From NCBI GenBank assembly GCA_022393335.1, contig JAJEKB010020583.1, positions 118,342 to 182,341 of the forward strand: a stretch of 64,000 bases of DNA, in the 5' to 3' direction. Source of the DNA: Macrotrachela quadricornifera. Lineage: Eukaryota; Rotifera; Eurotatoria; Philodinida; Philodinidae. The notes below the pieces were generated by a model. The model did not search any database and was not told where the DNA came from. It worked only from the letters and a program-made list of their open reading frames with translations. Shown piece by piece: positions 38,601 to 50,600 of the stretch. The stretch's first letter is position 1. The number at the start of each line of letters is the position of its first letter. Both the position numbers and the translations under genes were made by a program.

Positions 38601-39300
38601 GAACGGCTCAAAATCGTGATGTCTGAAATCGCGGTTATTTGCGATCGCATCGCACTCACCGAAAACCGCGGTTTCTCAAAATTTTTTTGTGGGATGGCTG
38701 AGAATATTTATGAAAAACTGGAGTACGGTACCCTCTTTGTCCATACACGTTTTATGTTACTTAAGACACCACGGTACTTTAAAACCGCTGAAAGTCGCGG
38801 TATCTGAAACCGCGGTTATCCGTGATTGCACCGCGGTATTTTAAAGTCACTGAACGTCCCGGTATCTGAAACCGCGGTTATCTGTGATCGAACCGCGCTA
38901 TTTTAAAACCGCTGAAAGTCGCGATATCTGAAATCGCGGTTAGCAACTAGGTCACAGCGGTACCAGACGCCCAATCGCTATCGAGTTCAGGATGGTATAA
39001 AGTCCGTTAATCTGTAGAATCTAATACCACAACTACGAACTGATCTGTGGCGGTTTATGAAACCACAATGAACCGATATATACGCCCCAAGTTTTAGGTG
39101 CATATATCACGGTTCTTGGGACAGCATTCAAGCGATATATGTAATACCGCGGCCACGATCACGATTGCCGCGATTTTTAATTAACACATTTGAAAAAATC
39201 GGGAGAAATCGCAGTCCCTTTGGTATACCACGGTCTGCCATCGAAAAATCGTGGTGAATTTTAAAACGTGACGGTAAACAGCGGTTTCACCTTAAATTTT
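38600..39300. repeat. 61/62-bp tandem array rich in ACCGCGGT palindromes, part 1
   Basis: At 38756-38945 three units of 62 bp run GGTATTTTAAAACCGCTGAA, AGTCGCGGTATC, TGAAACCGCGGTTATC and TGTGATCGAACCGC. Diverged units surround them (from 38600 and to 39300). The GC-rich palindromes contrast with the AT-rich surroundings. The open frame at 38616-38807 is an artefact of the repeat. Confidence 0.8.
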
Positions 39301-39639
39301 GTTTCATACATAGTGGAATGAACAAGACGATGATGTTGGACGAAGATTTTGTTTTTATAACTATTTCATCCGTTCCACTAGCAATATAGTAAAAAAATAT
39401 GTTTTCTACAATTTTGTTAAGAATATTCACATAAGAAAATAGTCTGGTGAAATTAACATCGTTGACGAAACGTCACTAAATCAATAAATATATGTATATA
39501 TATCTAATTTTAAGGAAGAATACCAATATGATAAATATTTAGTTAATTAACTAAAAATATCTTTCCTTACTACTTATGGTATTTAATTATCTATCTGGCT
39601 TATAATTCAGGGTATCTCAGATCATGGTTATTCAAGAGG
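39301..39639. other. AT-rich interval between the two CCGCGG arrays
   Basis: No gene or repeat unit was recognised, apart from a short ATATATGTATATATATC tract near 39490. Confidence 0.4.
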
Positions 39640-39900
39640 TACACTGAGGCATTTGAAACCGTTAAGAATCACAGTATCATACATCGTGGTTATGAGCATC
39701 TACGACGCGATTGTTGGAACCGTTAGTAACCGTTGTATATGAAACCGTGGTCATGAGCATCTAAAACGCGATTGTTGGGACCGCTAGTAACCGTTGTATA
39801 TGGAACCGTGGTTATGAACATCTACATCGTGATTATTGAAACCGCTAGCACCCGCTGTTTATGAAACCGCGGTTTTCATGAAATTCACCGCGGTTTTACT
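39640..39900. repeat. 61-bp tandem array rich in ACCGCGGT palindromes, part 2
   Basis: Four units of about 61 bp contain GAAACCGTGGTTATGAGCAT, CTAAAACGCGATTGTTGG and ACCGCTAGTAACCGTTGTAT, ending in two perfect ACCGCGGTTTT sites. It is clearly the same family as part 1. Confidence 0.8.
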
Positions 39901-40104
39901 AAAAATTTGTTTTCGTGGGCAGCTTAAGCCTGGTGAAAAGAGTCATGTTGAAGATGCCCACTGCATGGCGGAAAAAGTTTCGTTGCAGATAGCTCACGCA
40001 CAGCGGGAACAGTTCTACAGAAGACGTATCATGCACGGTAGGAAAAGTCGGGCGGAAGATGCAAAACTTGAACCATATTCTCTTTTCATCGGGTACCTCC
40101 GCTA

Positions 40105-40228
40105 GTATTAGTATATAGTAGCATTTAGGATTTTTTTCATGAAAAACGAGCTTTTATAAAATGTGTAGATATGTTTTCCCCATGCAACTGAAAGGGCTCT
40201 ATCCAATGATAACAAAAGGAATTTTGTT
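40105..40228 (-). repeat. Right boundary inverted repeat of the island
   Basis: Inverted counterpart of 35722-35843. CGGGTACCTCCGCTAG just before it (ending at 40104) could be a Helitron-style CTAG 3' end, but the preceding hairpin is weak. Confidence 0.7.
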
Positions 40229-41611
40229 AAAGTTTTGGTTTGTACGCATTCCTATCTAAATGAAAAAGAAAACATAAACTTGTTATCGAACGATAAGATT
40301 ATTAATTTTGCCTATTTTTCTTGTCATTATCATCCACCTGTGCATGCAACCAACACAGAGTATAACAATGAGTTGTTGGTTACACGTTATTTCGTTATAA
40401 AAAAAGTGTTTTTCATGTGATTCATTTGGATAAATGCTTATGCGAAACTTGTGGGTATCATGATAAAGTATTTCGGAAAATCGATTAGTTTTTAAATCAA
40501 CAGTTATTTTATTGGGAGGAAAATTTTAATGCTGGAAAGATCATACTAAACTATCTTTATAATACTGTTTTAGTTTATATTACTCGTGATAATGAAATTG
40601 ACGATTTTCACGTTTTTCTTCAGATGGCCTTTTTAACAATATTAACTAAAATAGAATTGCATACGGCATGTATGAAAAACGTCGGGAATAAAATAAAAAA
40701 AGAACGCAAGAAGAGAAAGAAGGAAGTAGTTACAGAACTGGGAAAAAATGTGTTCTGCATATCGTTTTCAGTCCATATTAAATTCTTATGATTATTTGCT
40801 GCTATGTACTTTATTTTTAAAAATAAATTTTACATTTGAAATAGACATTCGTTTGTTGGGTCAATTCTAATTTCGTATTATTCGTAGAAAAATTTTTAAG
40901 CAATCACTGAATGCTTGTCATTAATCATAAGTCAACAAAAACAACGTGAAAGAATACCTGTGTAATAAAAAAATAAATTCTCAATGCGAAAAATATTTAC
41001 AAAGATATCGTCATACATTACTGACAAAATCAAAATAAATATTGAAATAAAGCTCCATAATTGAAAAAAAACACGATGAATTGATTCTTGAAACACAAGA
41101 AAAGTGCCATCGGATAGAAAATCAACCAAACACAATAAAAAGGAAATATTTCACTGGTTAAAAATCAACCAATCAGAAAATCGGAATATCAAAAACGTCA
41201 TTATAGAGTACAGAAATATGCAATAGACAATTAAATTTTGAATTTAGTGATGACTTTTGAAATCTTTGGCCATATGTTTTCTGAACAAAAAAATGTTTTT
41301 TTCTTCAAAAGGTGTCAATTACACATGTACCGAAAGTTTCAAGAAAGAATTTTATTCTTATGAAATATGGCTGAGAGAGAAGGACTGTGCAATTCGATAG
41401 AAAATAAAATTCTGAATCTGTTGATCGTATTTGAGAGGAGGATGGGATTTAAAGTCCATCACGAGATTCGTTTTATGTTTATGGTGTGGAGTTGCATGGT
41501 AACTAAGGCTTTTTGCTTGGTATTTTGTGGATTTGTCCTAGTATTTTGTGGTTGATATTTCGATTGGTGGGTTCACGATTGATTTTGATTGAATTTCGTG
41601 CTATCTTCACA
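40229..41611. other. Spacer without recognised genes
   Basis: AT-rich; the short frames (for example 40235-40420 and 40932-41135) have no recognisable features. Confidence 0.4.
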
Positions 41612-42287
41612 TCGATATATGTTCTCTCGTATGTATATCGATAGAGGTCGCACTATAATGATCAATAATAAACTCAATGTTTTCTTTTCATAATAAAAAT
41701 AATTGAAAAATAATATTCAAAAAATTTTATATAGAAGCAGAGTAACATTTTTCTTAAAATAGATATTTTATTTTATTCGACATTTCTATTCAATGCAAAC
41801 CTTTACATTTGTGAATACCACGAGAGATCTAATCAACAACAACGGTGTATGTCATTACCATAACATTTTCATTTTCAACCTTGAGCACATAAATGCATAA
41901 ATGATGTTGTCAACAAGCGAGGCAATTCGATCTTCAAATCATTACTTGACTAGAGGTATTCTTCTGTATTTACTTTATGAAATAAAGATAAAGTAGCTAA
42001 GGGAGAAATGAAACGGTCATTTTGTCGTTTAAACTGTAATGTATTGTCTAAAATAACCGTTTGTCACTCTAAACGCTTTTTCAAACGAAAAATAGCTGGA
42101 AATTGATCATAAAAAAAACGGCATGGAAATGTAGTCAAATGAACGTGATACTGTTTATATGATAAAATGCCGTTTTTTTCTAACTGGGAATATCCATCTA
42201 CTTGACTGTTGTCAATGAGTAACTATATACTTTCAATTTATTCAACTGATTTTATGAAACAAGATCTAAAAGGACTATTGAGATACT
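41612..42287 (+). repeat. Duplicated block, copy 2 of 3 (outer part of the left palindrome arm)
   Basis: Nearly identical to 22864-23539, and homologous in inverted orientation to 55840-56245. It starts near TATCGATAGAGGTCGCACTA. Confidence 0.8.
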
Positions 42288-42864
42288 TAGGTCAGTTCAA
42301 AAGTAGTAACGGAGATGCTGTAATTCCTTACAAAAAGGTTACACTCTATATAATCTGATAGAGAAAGGGATGCTCTATTTTTCTATGCTATTCGATCATA
42401 CGTCAACTAATACTATTAACTTTTGATAGAAACAAGATAGAGAACTTCAGTTTTCACCATTGAAAAGGGAAGATGAAGGTGCATCAGATTCTGCAATATA
42501 GGTATTTTTACTCAATTTCCTACTGTCGGAAAAATGTTTTTATAATAAAAAAGGAAAACACAACGTACTTTGTAGATCTTTGAGTTTTGATTTGAATTTC
42601 TATTTGATAATTGAAGATTTACTGTAAACAACTTATCAAATAGGTTTGTTCTTAAAAAGAACATCTGAAAATCTTACAACTAGCATATATGATAACGAAA
42701 CAAATCTTATTGAAATTTTATTAATATTATGTTAGTTGGAGTATGATCAAATAGCATAGAAAAATAGATCATTCTTTACTCTTAAAAATTGTATAGAGAG
42801 AATGTTCTTTGAAGCTTCTTATAAGGAATTCCAGTACCTCTGCCATTACTTCCGAACTGACCTA
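42288..42864. mobile_element. MITE of Tc1/mariner type (577 bp) with terminal inverted repeats of about 150 bp
   Basis: Ends TAGGTCAGTTC and GAACTGACCTA, with TA at both borders as the expected target duplication. The arms continue through AGATGCTGTAATTCCTTA-type sequence to TCTATTTTTCTATGCTATT. Its outer 80 bp match the left end of the transposase-bearing element at 23540, so the two are related. Confidence 0.85.
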
Positions 42865-42869
42865 AATAA

Positions 42870-43200
42870 ATGTATAGGAATAGAAATTTGATCCCTTCGT
42901 TTCACAGACGCTATTGACATTACTATGACAATGTCATAGATCATGGCCGGCTTCTTAGCAACAGCCGACTACAGACCGATTGAATAATCTTCTCTCTTAC
43001 ACACCATTAATTAATCAAAATTAGTATTTTAAAGAAGTCGCGGTCACTTTTTCTTTATAAAATATACTGTGCATATTTTAACGCAAGCAATTTCTTAAAA
43101 AAAGACTAATTTAATTTATTGGTGCATAGTCTTCCATTAGTAGTGATGAAGTTTTGATCACACATGTTCTTATATTGAGAGTGACTGTCTATTCGGCAGG
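42870..43200 (+). repeat. Palindrome left arm, non-coding segment
   Basis: Inverted copy of 55484-55765. Shared blocks include ATTCGGCAGG/CGCCGAATAGACAGTCACTC, ATGATCAAAACTTCATC and TTAATTTTGATTAATTA (read on the strand of the right arm). Together with the paralogous genes, its order supports an inverted segmental duplication. Confidence 0.75.
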
Positions 43201-45245
43201 GATATATTGTTACATCAATATCTCATCATCATCATCATCACAAACAAATGATATTCCATTTTCTTGACGTAATTGTCGCAACCGTATGAACTGTATGTTA
43301 TTATTTTTGTAATCAAATCATGAACGGAAAACTACTAACGATTAAGATTAAGTATAGATTTCGATGGCTCGCTAAAATTTAGTGATCATAATGATTACAT
43401 TCAGCATGATTCAAGGCTATTTTTGTATGAAAAGAAAATATTTTTGATAAAACTAGAAATTTATCACTTGAATACTCTTGAATCCATATTTCTGAGTTGT
43501 CTGCAACAGATGGTGCGTATATATTGAGTCACTTTTATAATTATTTTAAATTTCCAAAATTTAGTTATTTTTGGAACAGTATTCAAGGTACCAACAAATG
43601 TGAATTTCAAAAGTGCACGTGTTTAAAATTAGAAAAAAAAGCTTTCTTTTACGTTTCGTTAAAAAAGTTTCCTGATTTAACAATGACATTAGATTTGATA
43701 AAACCGTATTTTCAGGCTCATTTTTTACTATCTATAGTTTCTCTACTGTAGTCCAATAAAAACCTTAGAAAATCAAATTTTTTCAAAAAATACAAAAACT
43801 GATTCAATTACGAATCTGAACTCGCGAATACTAAGTGTATACAGTTATAAGTTATCAGAATCGATAGAACAGAAAATTTACCGTCTTATGATCTACAAAT
43901 GTTGAGTGCATAATAACTGGAGTTTTGTATGGTATTAAATTCTCTATCGAATGAGTCTTTTTTGAAATTTCAAATAATTACATAAGATACGAAAAAATTT
44001 ATTATAAAAATGGATCATTATATATTTGCCATTCATTAATAGCACTCAACGCCATTACTATTGAATACTATTATTTTTTGATGTTATTACTATTCAATCT
44101 CGATACTATTCATTATCGCTACTAATGAATACCAATATTATTCAAGAGCACAGCTATTGAATAAGAACACTTTCTAATGTCATTTGTATTCAATATTCAT
44201 ACCACTCAATACTATTCAATATCAATATTTTTATTCTGTTTTTGTGTTGAGATATGCGTCGATGTATTTGTGTTCTTTCATACCATATAATGAAGGTAAA
44301 ACGTGTGTTGTTGCTTTTGATTTATTTACGGCTCCTATCTTCTCCAACTTTAGATAGAACCATTGAAAGAAACATCACATCTGAGTGCAATACATACCTT
44401 TTAAGTTTTAAAGTAATAGAGTTTGAGATGTTACGGGAGTGAGGATGAGCCATTCTCACTTTCAAGATAATTTCAATACCTGTTTTAGAGCCTTTTTATT
44501 ATTTCATCAACTAACGATGAAAACATTGATCTCAGTGTGACAATCGTAATCTTCTATGAAACCTTTTCCCACAATACCTTCATTGAGATCTCTTCAAATA
44601 GTTCTCGAGTATTACATAGTCCAATCAATCAATATTTCATACAAGTAACTACGTATGTGTTCTAAGCATCATGAGATATGTCGTTTACATTGCACATATC
44701 CAGATTCGACTGATTAATAGATCTTAGAAAGAAAGAGTTATTCGAATGAATATATCGATGAAGGAGACTGTCTTTTATGTAAATTAGAGGAAATGATGAT
44801 CCAGAAGATCAATATAAAAAAACTTGAAAATTAATTTCGCTTCTGGATAAAATTCGCAAATCTACTGATGTTTGTTATTCGGAGGGAAATAATCCAACAT
44901 TCTCTGACGAGAAACCCAGTGGAAATGAGAGATATACTAAACGATTTCTGAAACTATACAACCATGTTAATAATTAACAAAGTTGAATCGATTTGAACAA
45001 GCAAACATTTTGATAAAACGATATTACCAAGTTAAATTGTGTACATGCAATAAGATATGGGTATAACCACGTGTCATTGTTAATATATTCTGCATGTATT
45101 TGCTTCGTATAGACAAGAGTACCACATCTAATCAAGGTAGTCAATGGATGTTGCAATGATTATCTATGAATTATTGTGATATTTCGATAAAATTCATCGA
45201 AATGGCTAGTCGTGTTTTAAAGAGTAAGCGAGAGAAGCAATATAA
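43201..45245. other. Left-arm spacer without recognised genes
   Basis: No gene is recognised. At 44030-44230 a degenerate short repeat (CTATTCAATA, CAATACTATT) is present. This interval is about twice as long as its counterpart in the right arm. Confidence 0.45.
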
Positions 45246-45340
45246 TCCATACTCGTAGTTTAAGATCATTGATAAGCAAAAACCTGATTATCTATATCAT
45301 GTCAACTTTATTTCTTAAAGAATAGAAATTGATTTATGCT

Positions 45341-45357
45341 ATCTCTATTTTTCTAGA
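45341..45357 (+). promoter_or_regulatory. Conserved 3' splice acceptor before the two-helix gene
   Basis: CTCTATTTTTCTAG ends 9 nt before the ATG at 45367. The 110 nt upstream are almost unchanged in the paralogous locus (54431-54540), including TTATTTCTTAAAGAATAGAA. It is a candidate spliced-leader acceptor. Confidence 0.45.
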
Positions 45358-45366
45358 TTCTCTGTA

Positions 45367-46200
45367 ATGGCAGAAATCTGTCCTCGACCTCGAGTGGTGA
45401 AGATTATACTCGTCATTGGATGTTTTTTCTCCATTTCTGCTATTGTTTGTTTTGCAGTTGGTACTCCACTCTATTTTCAAGATCGGAATAAAATTCTACT
45501 CTACGAGAAAAATTCCTGTATTGTTCGATCGGCAACCTATGAAGTTATCAGAGGATGCATTGTAGACACCACGAAAAATCTGAGAACTGAAAAGTGTTAT
45601 TTACCAATCTGGCATGTTGACCTTGGTAATGATGGAACAGTTAAAGGAACCGTACAAGCTGATGCAGAAAGATCTTATTCGGCTGTGGAAGTCAAAACTA
45701 ACCAATATAAGGTATGCACTTGCAGGAAATACTTCTTTATAGTTATCCAGACCATTAAAATATAGAAAAAAGTGCGTATTTCTATTTTCATAGATATATT
45801 TGTGCATTAACCTAAAACAAAAGATTTGAAGCTCCTTGTATATAATTCAATGAATATAAACATGATGAACAGTAACTTATATGTTTATTTCAATAAAATA
45901 TCTGTGACTTTTTCATCAAAATTCCTTGATAAGTTATTCATTGTGAAAAGTTGTATTCAAGTGCAAGATACTTTAGATAACCTTGTTACATACTAAAATT
46001 CTATCATAATGAGAAGTTTAATTTAGGTTGGAAATTCATATCCATGTTGGCATAATAAAAAGAAACCAACTGAAGTAGTATGGTTCGTACCAACTCTTGG
46101 TCCTTCTTTCATTTTATTTATCATTGGTGGAATATGTATTCCATTTGCTATCATTTTTCTGATTATCTTCTTTCGTGTACGAGAACGTCCTGATTTGTAA
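45367..46200 (+). CDS. Small two-helix membrane protein, copy 1 (172 aa)
   Basis: Two exons: 45367-45711 and 46027-46200, donor GTATGC, acceptor TTTAATTTAG, phase 0. Topology is a short cytosolic N-terminus, helix 1 (IILVIGCFFSISAIVCFAVG), an ectodomain of about 100 residues with several Cys, helix 2 (FILFIIGGICIPFAIIFLII) and a short basic tail ending RVRERPDL. The segment YKVGNSYPCWHNKKKP before helix 2 recalls the VGxxY...P pattern of DUF3592-type proteins, and the two-helix topology recalls BK-channel beta subunits; neither assignment is firm. A reading without splicing stops in the intron after a spurious 17-residue tail. AATAAA occurs about 100 nt after the stop. It has an inverted paralog at 53461-54430. 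Confidence 0.82.
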
Positions 46201-47203
46201 AATAATTGTTCACTTGGTTTGTTTTGATTCCTACAAGTAATTAACAATATATCTTCTTATAATATTGACAATTGATTTATTCATTTTTTTATTTTTATCT
46301 TTTAAATAAATCTTTTAATTAGTTTAATTTTTAGTTATTCCATCGACTATCATTAAATTCAAGATACATAATAATAAAAACAAAATACTGAATTCAAATA
46401 ATAATATTTAATAAACGATATTGATATTACAATAACCATAGTTGTAACTGCATATTTAATACTGACATTTTATATGAATAATAACATAAACGTTTGTCGT
46501 AATCATCAATCATCAAAATGAGATACTAATAAAAATAATAGCTTTAATAATTAATTCAATTAAATGTAATGATTGACACGATGTGAATTATAATCTATGT
46601 TACAAATTGGGAAAAACCTACAAACTTGAGACTAGTTTAATTTTGAAAAAGTTCAACTACAATTTGATTATTTTTTCAATTGAATCAATTATATACTACC
46701 GATAGAGCGTATTAATTTCTATAAGAATACGTATCAATTGTTGCCAAAATGTTATGAAGAAAACATGTAATACCAATTAGTATTAAATTCAAATAATTAA
46801 TTTTTGTTGAATATATAGTTTTGGCATAAATTTCATATTTAATGAATTTACTCTTTCTTTCTTTAGTTGTAGAAGAGTGTTTTTTTCTCATAGATTTCTT
46901 CCAACTCTTTCTTTTAAAAAAATAATTCAATTACAAAATGAATTTTAGAAAGAAAGAAATAATCTTATAAAAGGAGATAAGTTTATTTTTGAGATATTCT
47001 GCAGAATATTTTTTATCATATTGATTGCGAAATATTTCTGATAGCCAGAATATTGTTTGTTCTCATTGTGGTATTTCTTTATTTTCATTTCTCTTTCTTG
47101 TTTTGTGAAACACTATCTAAAAGAGTGTTGAAATGCTTTATGATTCACATTTCTTATTTCGATATTTCCGTTAGTACAAAATAAAAAAATAGATGAAGAG
47201 AGA
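46201..47203. other. Spacer between copy 1 and the RdRP gene
   Basis: The first 150 nt are still homologous to the right arm (about 53290-53460 inverted); beyond about 46360 the similarity fades, marking the inner edge of the left arm. No gene is recognised; the frame at 46712-46930 is unsupported. Confidence 0.45.
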
Positions 47204-47518
47204 AGTCTGATTTTCATGAGACTTTAGTGGAATTAGAGTCAGTCTACTAGTAGATAATCATGTACCCAAAAGCATCATCAGTTATTGATCAGTATGGCTC
47301 ATGATGTCATTGAAAATGAGTTTTAGAAAAATATTTTCATACATAGTTTTGTAGAGTTTTCCACTGGCTACAAGTTGACTAAGTTAGCATCTCCGATCGT
47401 CCTACTTCTCAAAATAGAAAATATGATTATTTTTGTATGTATTATAACTTTGTGGATACATGATCATCTACTAGTAAGTTGACTCTAGTTCTGCTAAAGT
47501 CTTTTGAAAGTCAGATTT
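47204..47518. repeat. Foldback repeat just downstream of the RdRP gene
   Basis: Inverted arms of about 62 bp (47204-47265 and 47456-47518) share GTCTGATTTTCATGAGACTT, TAGAGTCA and CTACTAGTAGATAATCATGT. It ends about 135 nt past the RdRP stop, so it could lie in that gene's 3' untranslated region. Confidence 0.7.
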
Positions 47519-47653
47519 AATATATGCCACTGGACACGCCTTGATTTACTCTACAAAATGGTGTATTTGGTTTCTCAATTTCGAATAGGTTTTCTTCTCC
47601 GACGAATTTTTTTACTATGATCAGAACTTTTGGAATACCCTAAGTACGATAGC

Positions 47654-50600
47654 CTATACGTCGACGTTGTCAAATAAAATTTCAAAAAGTTCTGTCATCT
47701 GTTTATCAGCTGCTTCGAGCTTGCTTAGATCGATCCGACCTTTATGCCAAGAGCAACGTGGAAAATTGTCAAGTTTAATTGATTTGTTCGAAAGAACTTT
47801 TTGATATTTGTACATTCGAATGTGATGGAATAAGATTTCAGCTATTTTCTCACAAAGAGTAAATAGGAAATTTCGCGACCCAGATATATTCCACGTCTCA
47901 GGAAAACATAAAAGACAACCGAGAATGTCTCGAAGTTGGGAAAGAGCTTTTCTAGGAGGATTATTAGGTTTGTATATATCAATTTCTTCAGGCTTGGGTA
48001 CACAAAGATAATCATTTTCATCAAGAAAAGCTTCAAGTACACCTGTTACCACTGGTTTTCGAAGACATTTCTCGCTTTGTATATTAAATAAAGTTTGGAC
48101 TTCATTAAAAGTGATAGGACTCAATTGTGATTCTTTGTGCATCAATTGCGTTCGTCTCACACAATCTTTATATGGTAACTTTAAATCTTTCCAAAATGTT
48201 TTTGTTAGGAGTGCGCTAAGACGTTTGATCAATACGTTCACATCACTCCATTTTAGTGTGGAGAAGATTCTACTTGCAAGTACGGGTATAGGAAAAGAGT
48301 TGGACGAAATTTGTTGCAAATCTTCGTAAAGACGTCGTGTCATGCAATAAAATGGAAGATTGCTATCGCTACCTGTAACAATATCATTGATCTTCACATC
48401 ATTGAGGCTTTCTTCGTCATCAAGATAGACGATGCGCAACTTGGAGGAGAAGGAAGAGGAATTATCCTTTAACTTCAGCAATGTAATCAATTTCCAAAGC
48501 ATCGTACATGCTGCTTCTTTTTTCAAGAGTGTCGAGTTGCTTGATGGTTCTATCTCACTTTGATACCATTCACTGATCTCCTCTATAGACACATAAGGTA
48601 TTATTGATTCAAGTGGTGCATCAAACAGGTTGTGATCTGTATGCGAATTGGAAGAGTGAGTGGCTCTTGCTGTGGATTCTTCTGTACGTGAATGACACCG
48701 ACTTTTCGTGTAATGGAACAAAAAGCTCAGTTTTAATTGAGAAATTTCATCGTATAAAGTGTCTGGACATACCTCATCTGTGTTGCCAGCGTGTCGTAAT
48801 GATGATGACTGTTCATCTAAATAATTTTCAAGTTGTTTTCTCAAATCATCATAAATTCGACCAAGAGGAGATATCGAATGTTTACATTCGTTTTTTCTTT
48901 TCGATGGATCGAAATGAGGATATTTAGGCAAAGAATTCAAAACTAGATCGTCGAATGCAGGTTTTTTAAAAGTCATTACACCTGTCTTAGCTGAATCAAG
49001 AACCATCGATATAATTTGACAAATTTTCTCCATTAACTGCCAATTCTTATCTGTTGTCCATTCACTTCCTAAATTATCTACTGTCCGCATATAAATGTCG
49101 AATATATCATAAATTGAAAAATAAATCGGATTCCCAGTTATATCAATTGCTGCTCTTGCCGCATTGGAACGAATTTGTGCTGTATCAATGCCATTATTTC
49201 CCAGTTTTTCCGTTGTATTTCTATCTGGCTCTTCATCGATACTCCTAGATTTGCTTAATTTATATATTTCATCCTCCACATCTTCTTCGAACTCATTGGT
49301 ATGCATATGATATCTTATCCATTTCTCTTCCTCAGCAGAAAGTGGACTTGTACTCTCTCCAGATGCCTTTTCAGCATTATATTCTTCATTTTCACTTTCT
49401 TTTTCTCTTTGTCTTATCACATTTTTGGCCTGACGTTCCACTAAACGCTTGTAAATGTCTTTAAGATCTCCTTTCTTAATGGAGTTTGAAACACCTGGTT
49501 CGAATAAGGGATTCCTAAGTTTTTCAACAATATTTGCATCCCAACAAACAAAATACTGATCACCATCGAGATCACTACCACAGATTTTATCGGGTTCTGA
49601 TTCTTCGCCTTGGCAGCAACTAAAAACAATCACATCCTTGAGCTCAATTAGATACTTTCCATTTTGCCTTTCTTCGAGTTCTTTGAGTGTAACAGTTGTG
49701 AATGTGCGAAGATCTCCTCGATGAAAGCATGGCTCCTTCGTGACCAAAACCTCTTGTTCTAATATGCTTGGTTCAGTAGAATCGTCGTTCTTCAGATTTG
49801 AGACTGATACGAAAACTTCTCCCTTTTTCAATACATGCCAAAAATCTGCAACACCAAACAAACGACGCGATTTTTCTACAATAATTTTGAAACGACGCAT
49901 ATAATTCTGATAATAACCAGCAAAAAATACTTCAAATAAAGAACAACCCACTCCCAACATATTGAATGACTTTACATCGTTGTGTTTCAAGGCAAATTCA
50001 ATCGCGAATATTCTATTTTTTTCATTTAGTAGCTTGTTCATTTCATCAATTGCTAAGCTAATAATATACCTTTGCATCTCGGTTGGATCTCGAGCACAAC
50101 CGACAATTAAAGAAATAAGTGCTAAGTTAAGCCGTGCGGGTAACATAGGCTGTGAACATTGCACCATTTGGATAGACTTGTAACTCCAATTCCCTTGTAT
50201 TTCTGGTGATACGAACTTGACTTGACTAGGCGATGGTTTTATGCATTTTCTTCTACTCAGACTCTTATCGACAACAAGCATGCCTTTAATTCCATCGAGA
50301 CGAACTTGGAATGCTGAATAATATTCTGATTGTTCGGTAGTTTCGTCATATTCAATCTCACTGTCCTGAAATGTTCCTGAATTCCATTCTGTAGGACCAA
50401 TATTTTGAGCAGTGAAGGTAACATTCTTATATTTTCTACCTTCTTTCCATCGTGCACTCATTTCTCTTGCTAACGAGATGCTCACGCGGCCACAACCATC
50501 AGTATGTTTTTCTAAGTCCTTTTTCTTCTTTACTTTGACTTTTTTTAGATTCATAGGTATTGAAGGAGTGAACCATAAGCCCATTCGCAAAGCCAATTTT

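Noticed and set aside
38640..39880. Grainyhead-type binding sites (AACCGGTT)
   Set aside because: The palindromes are AACCGCGGTT with two extra central bases, so they do not match that consensus; no factor is assigned.
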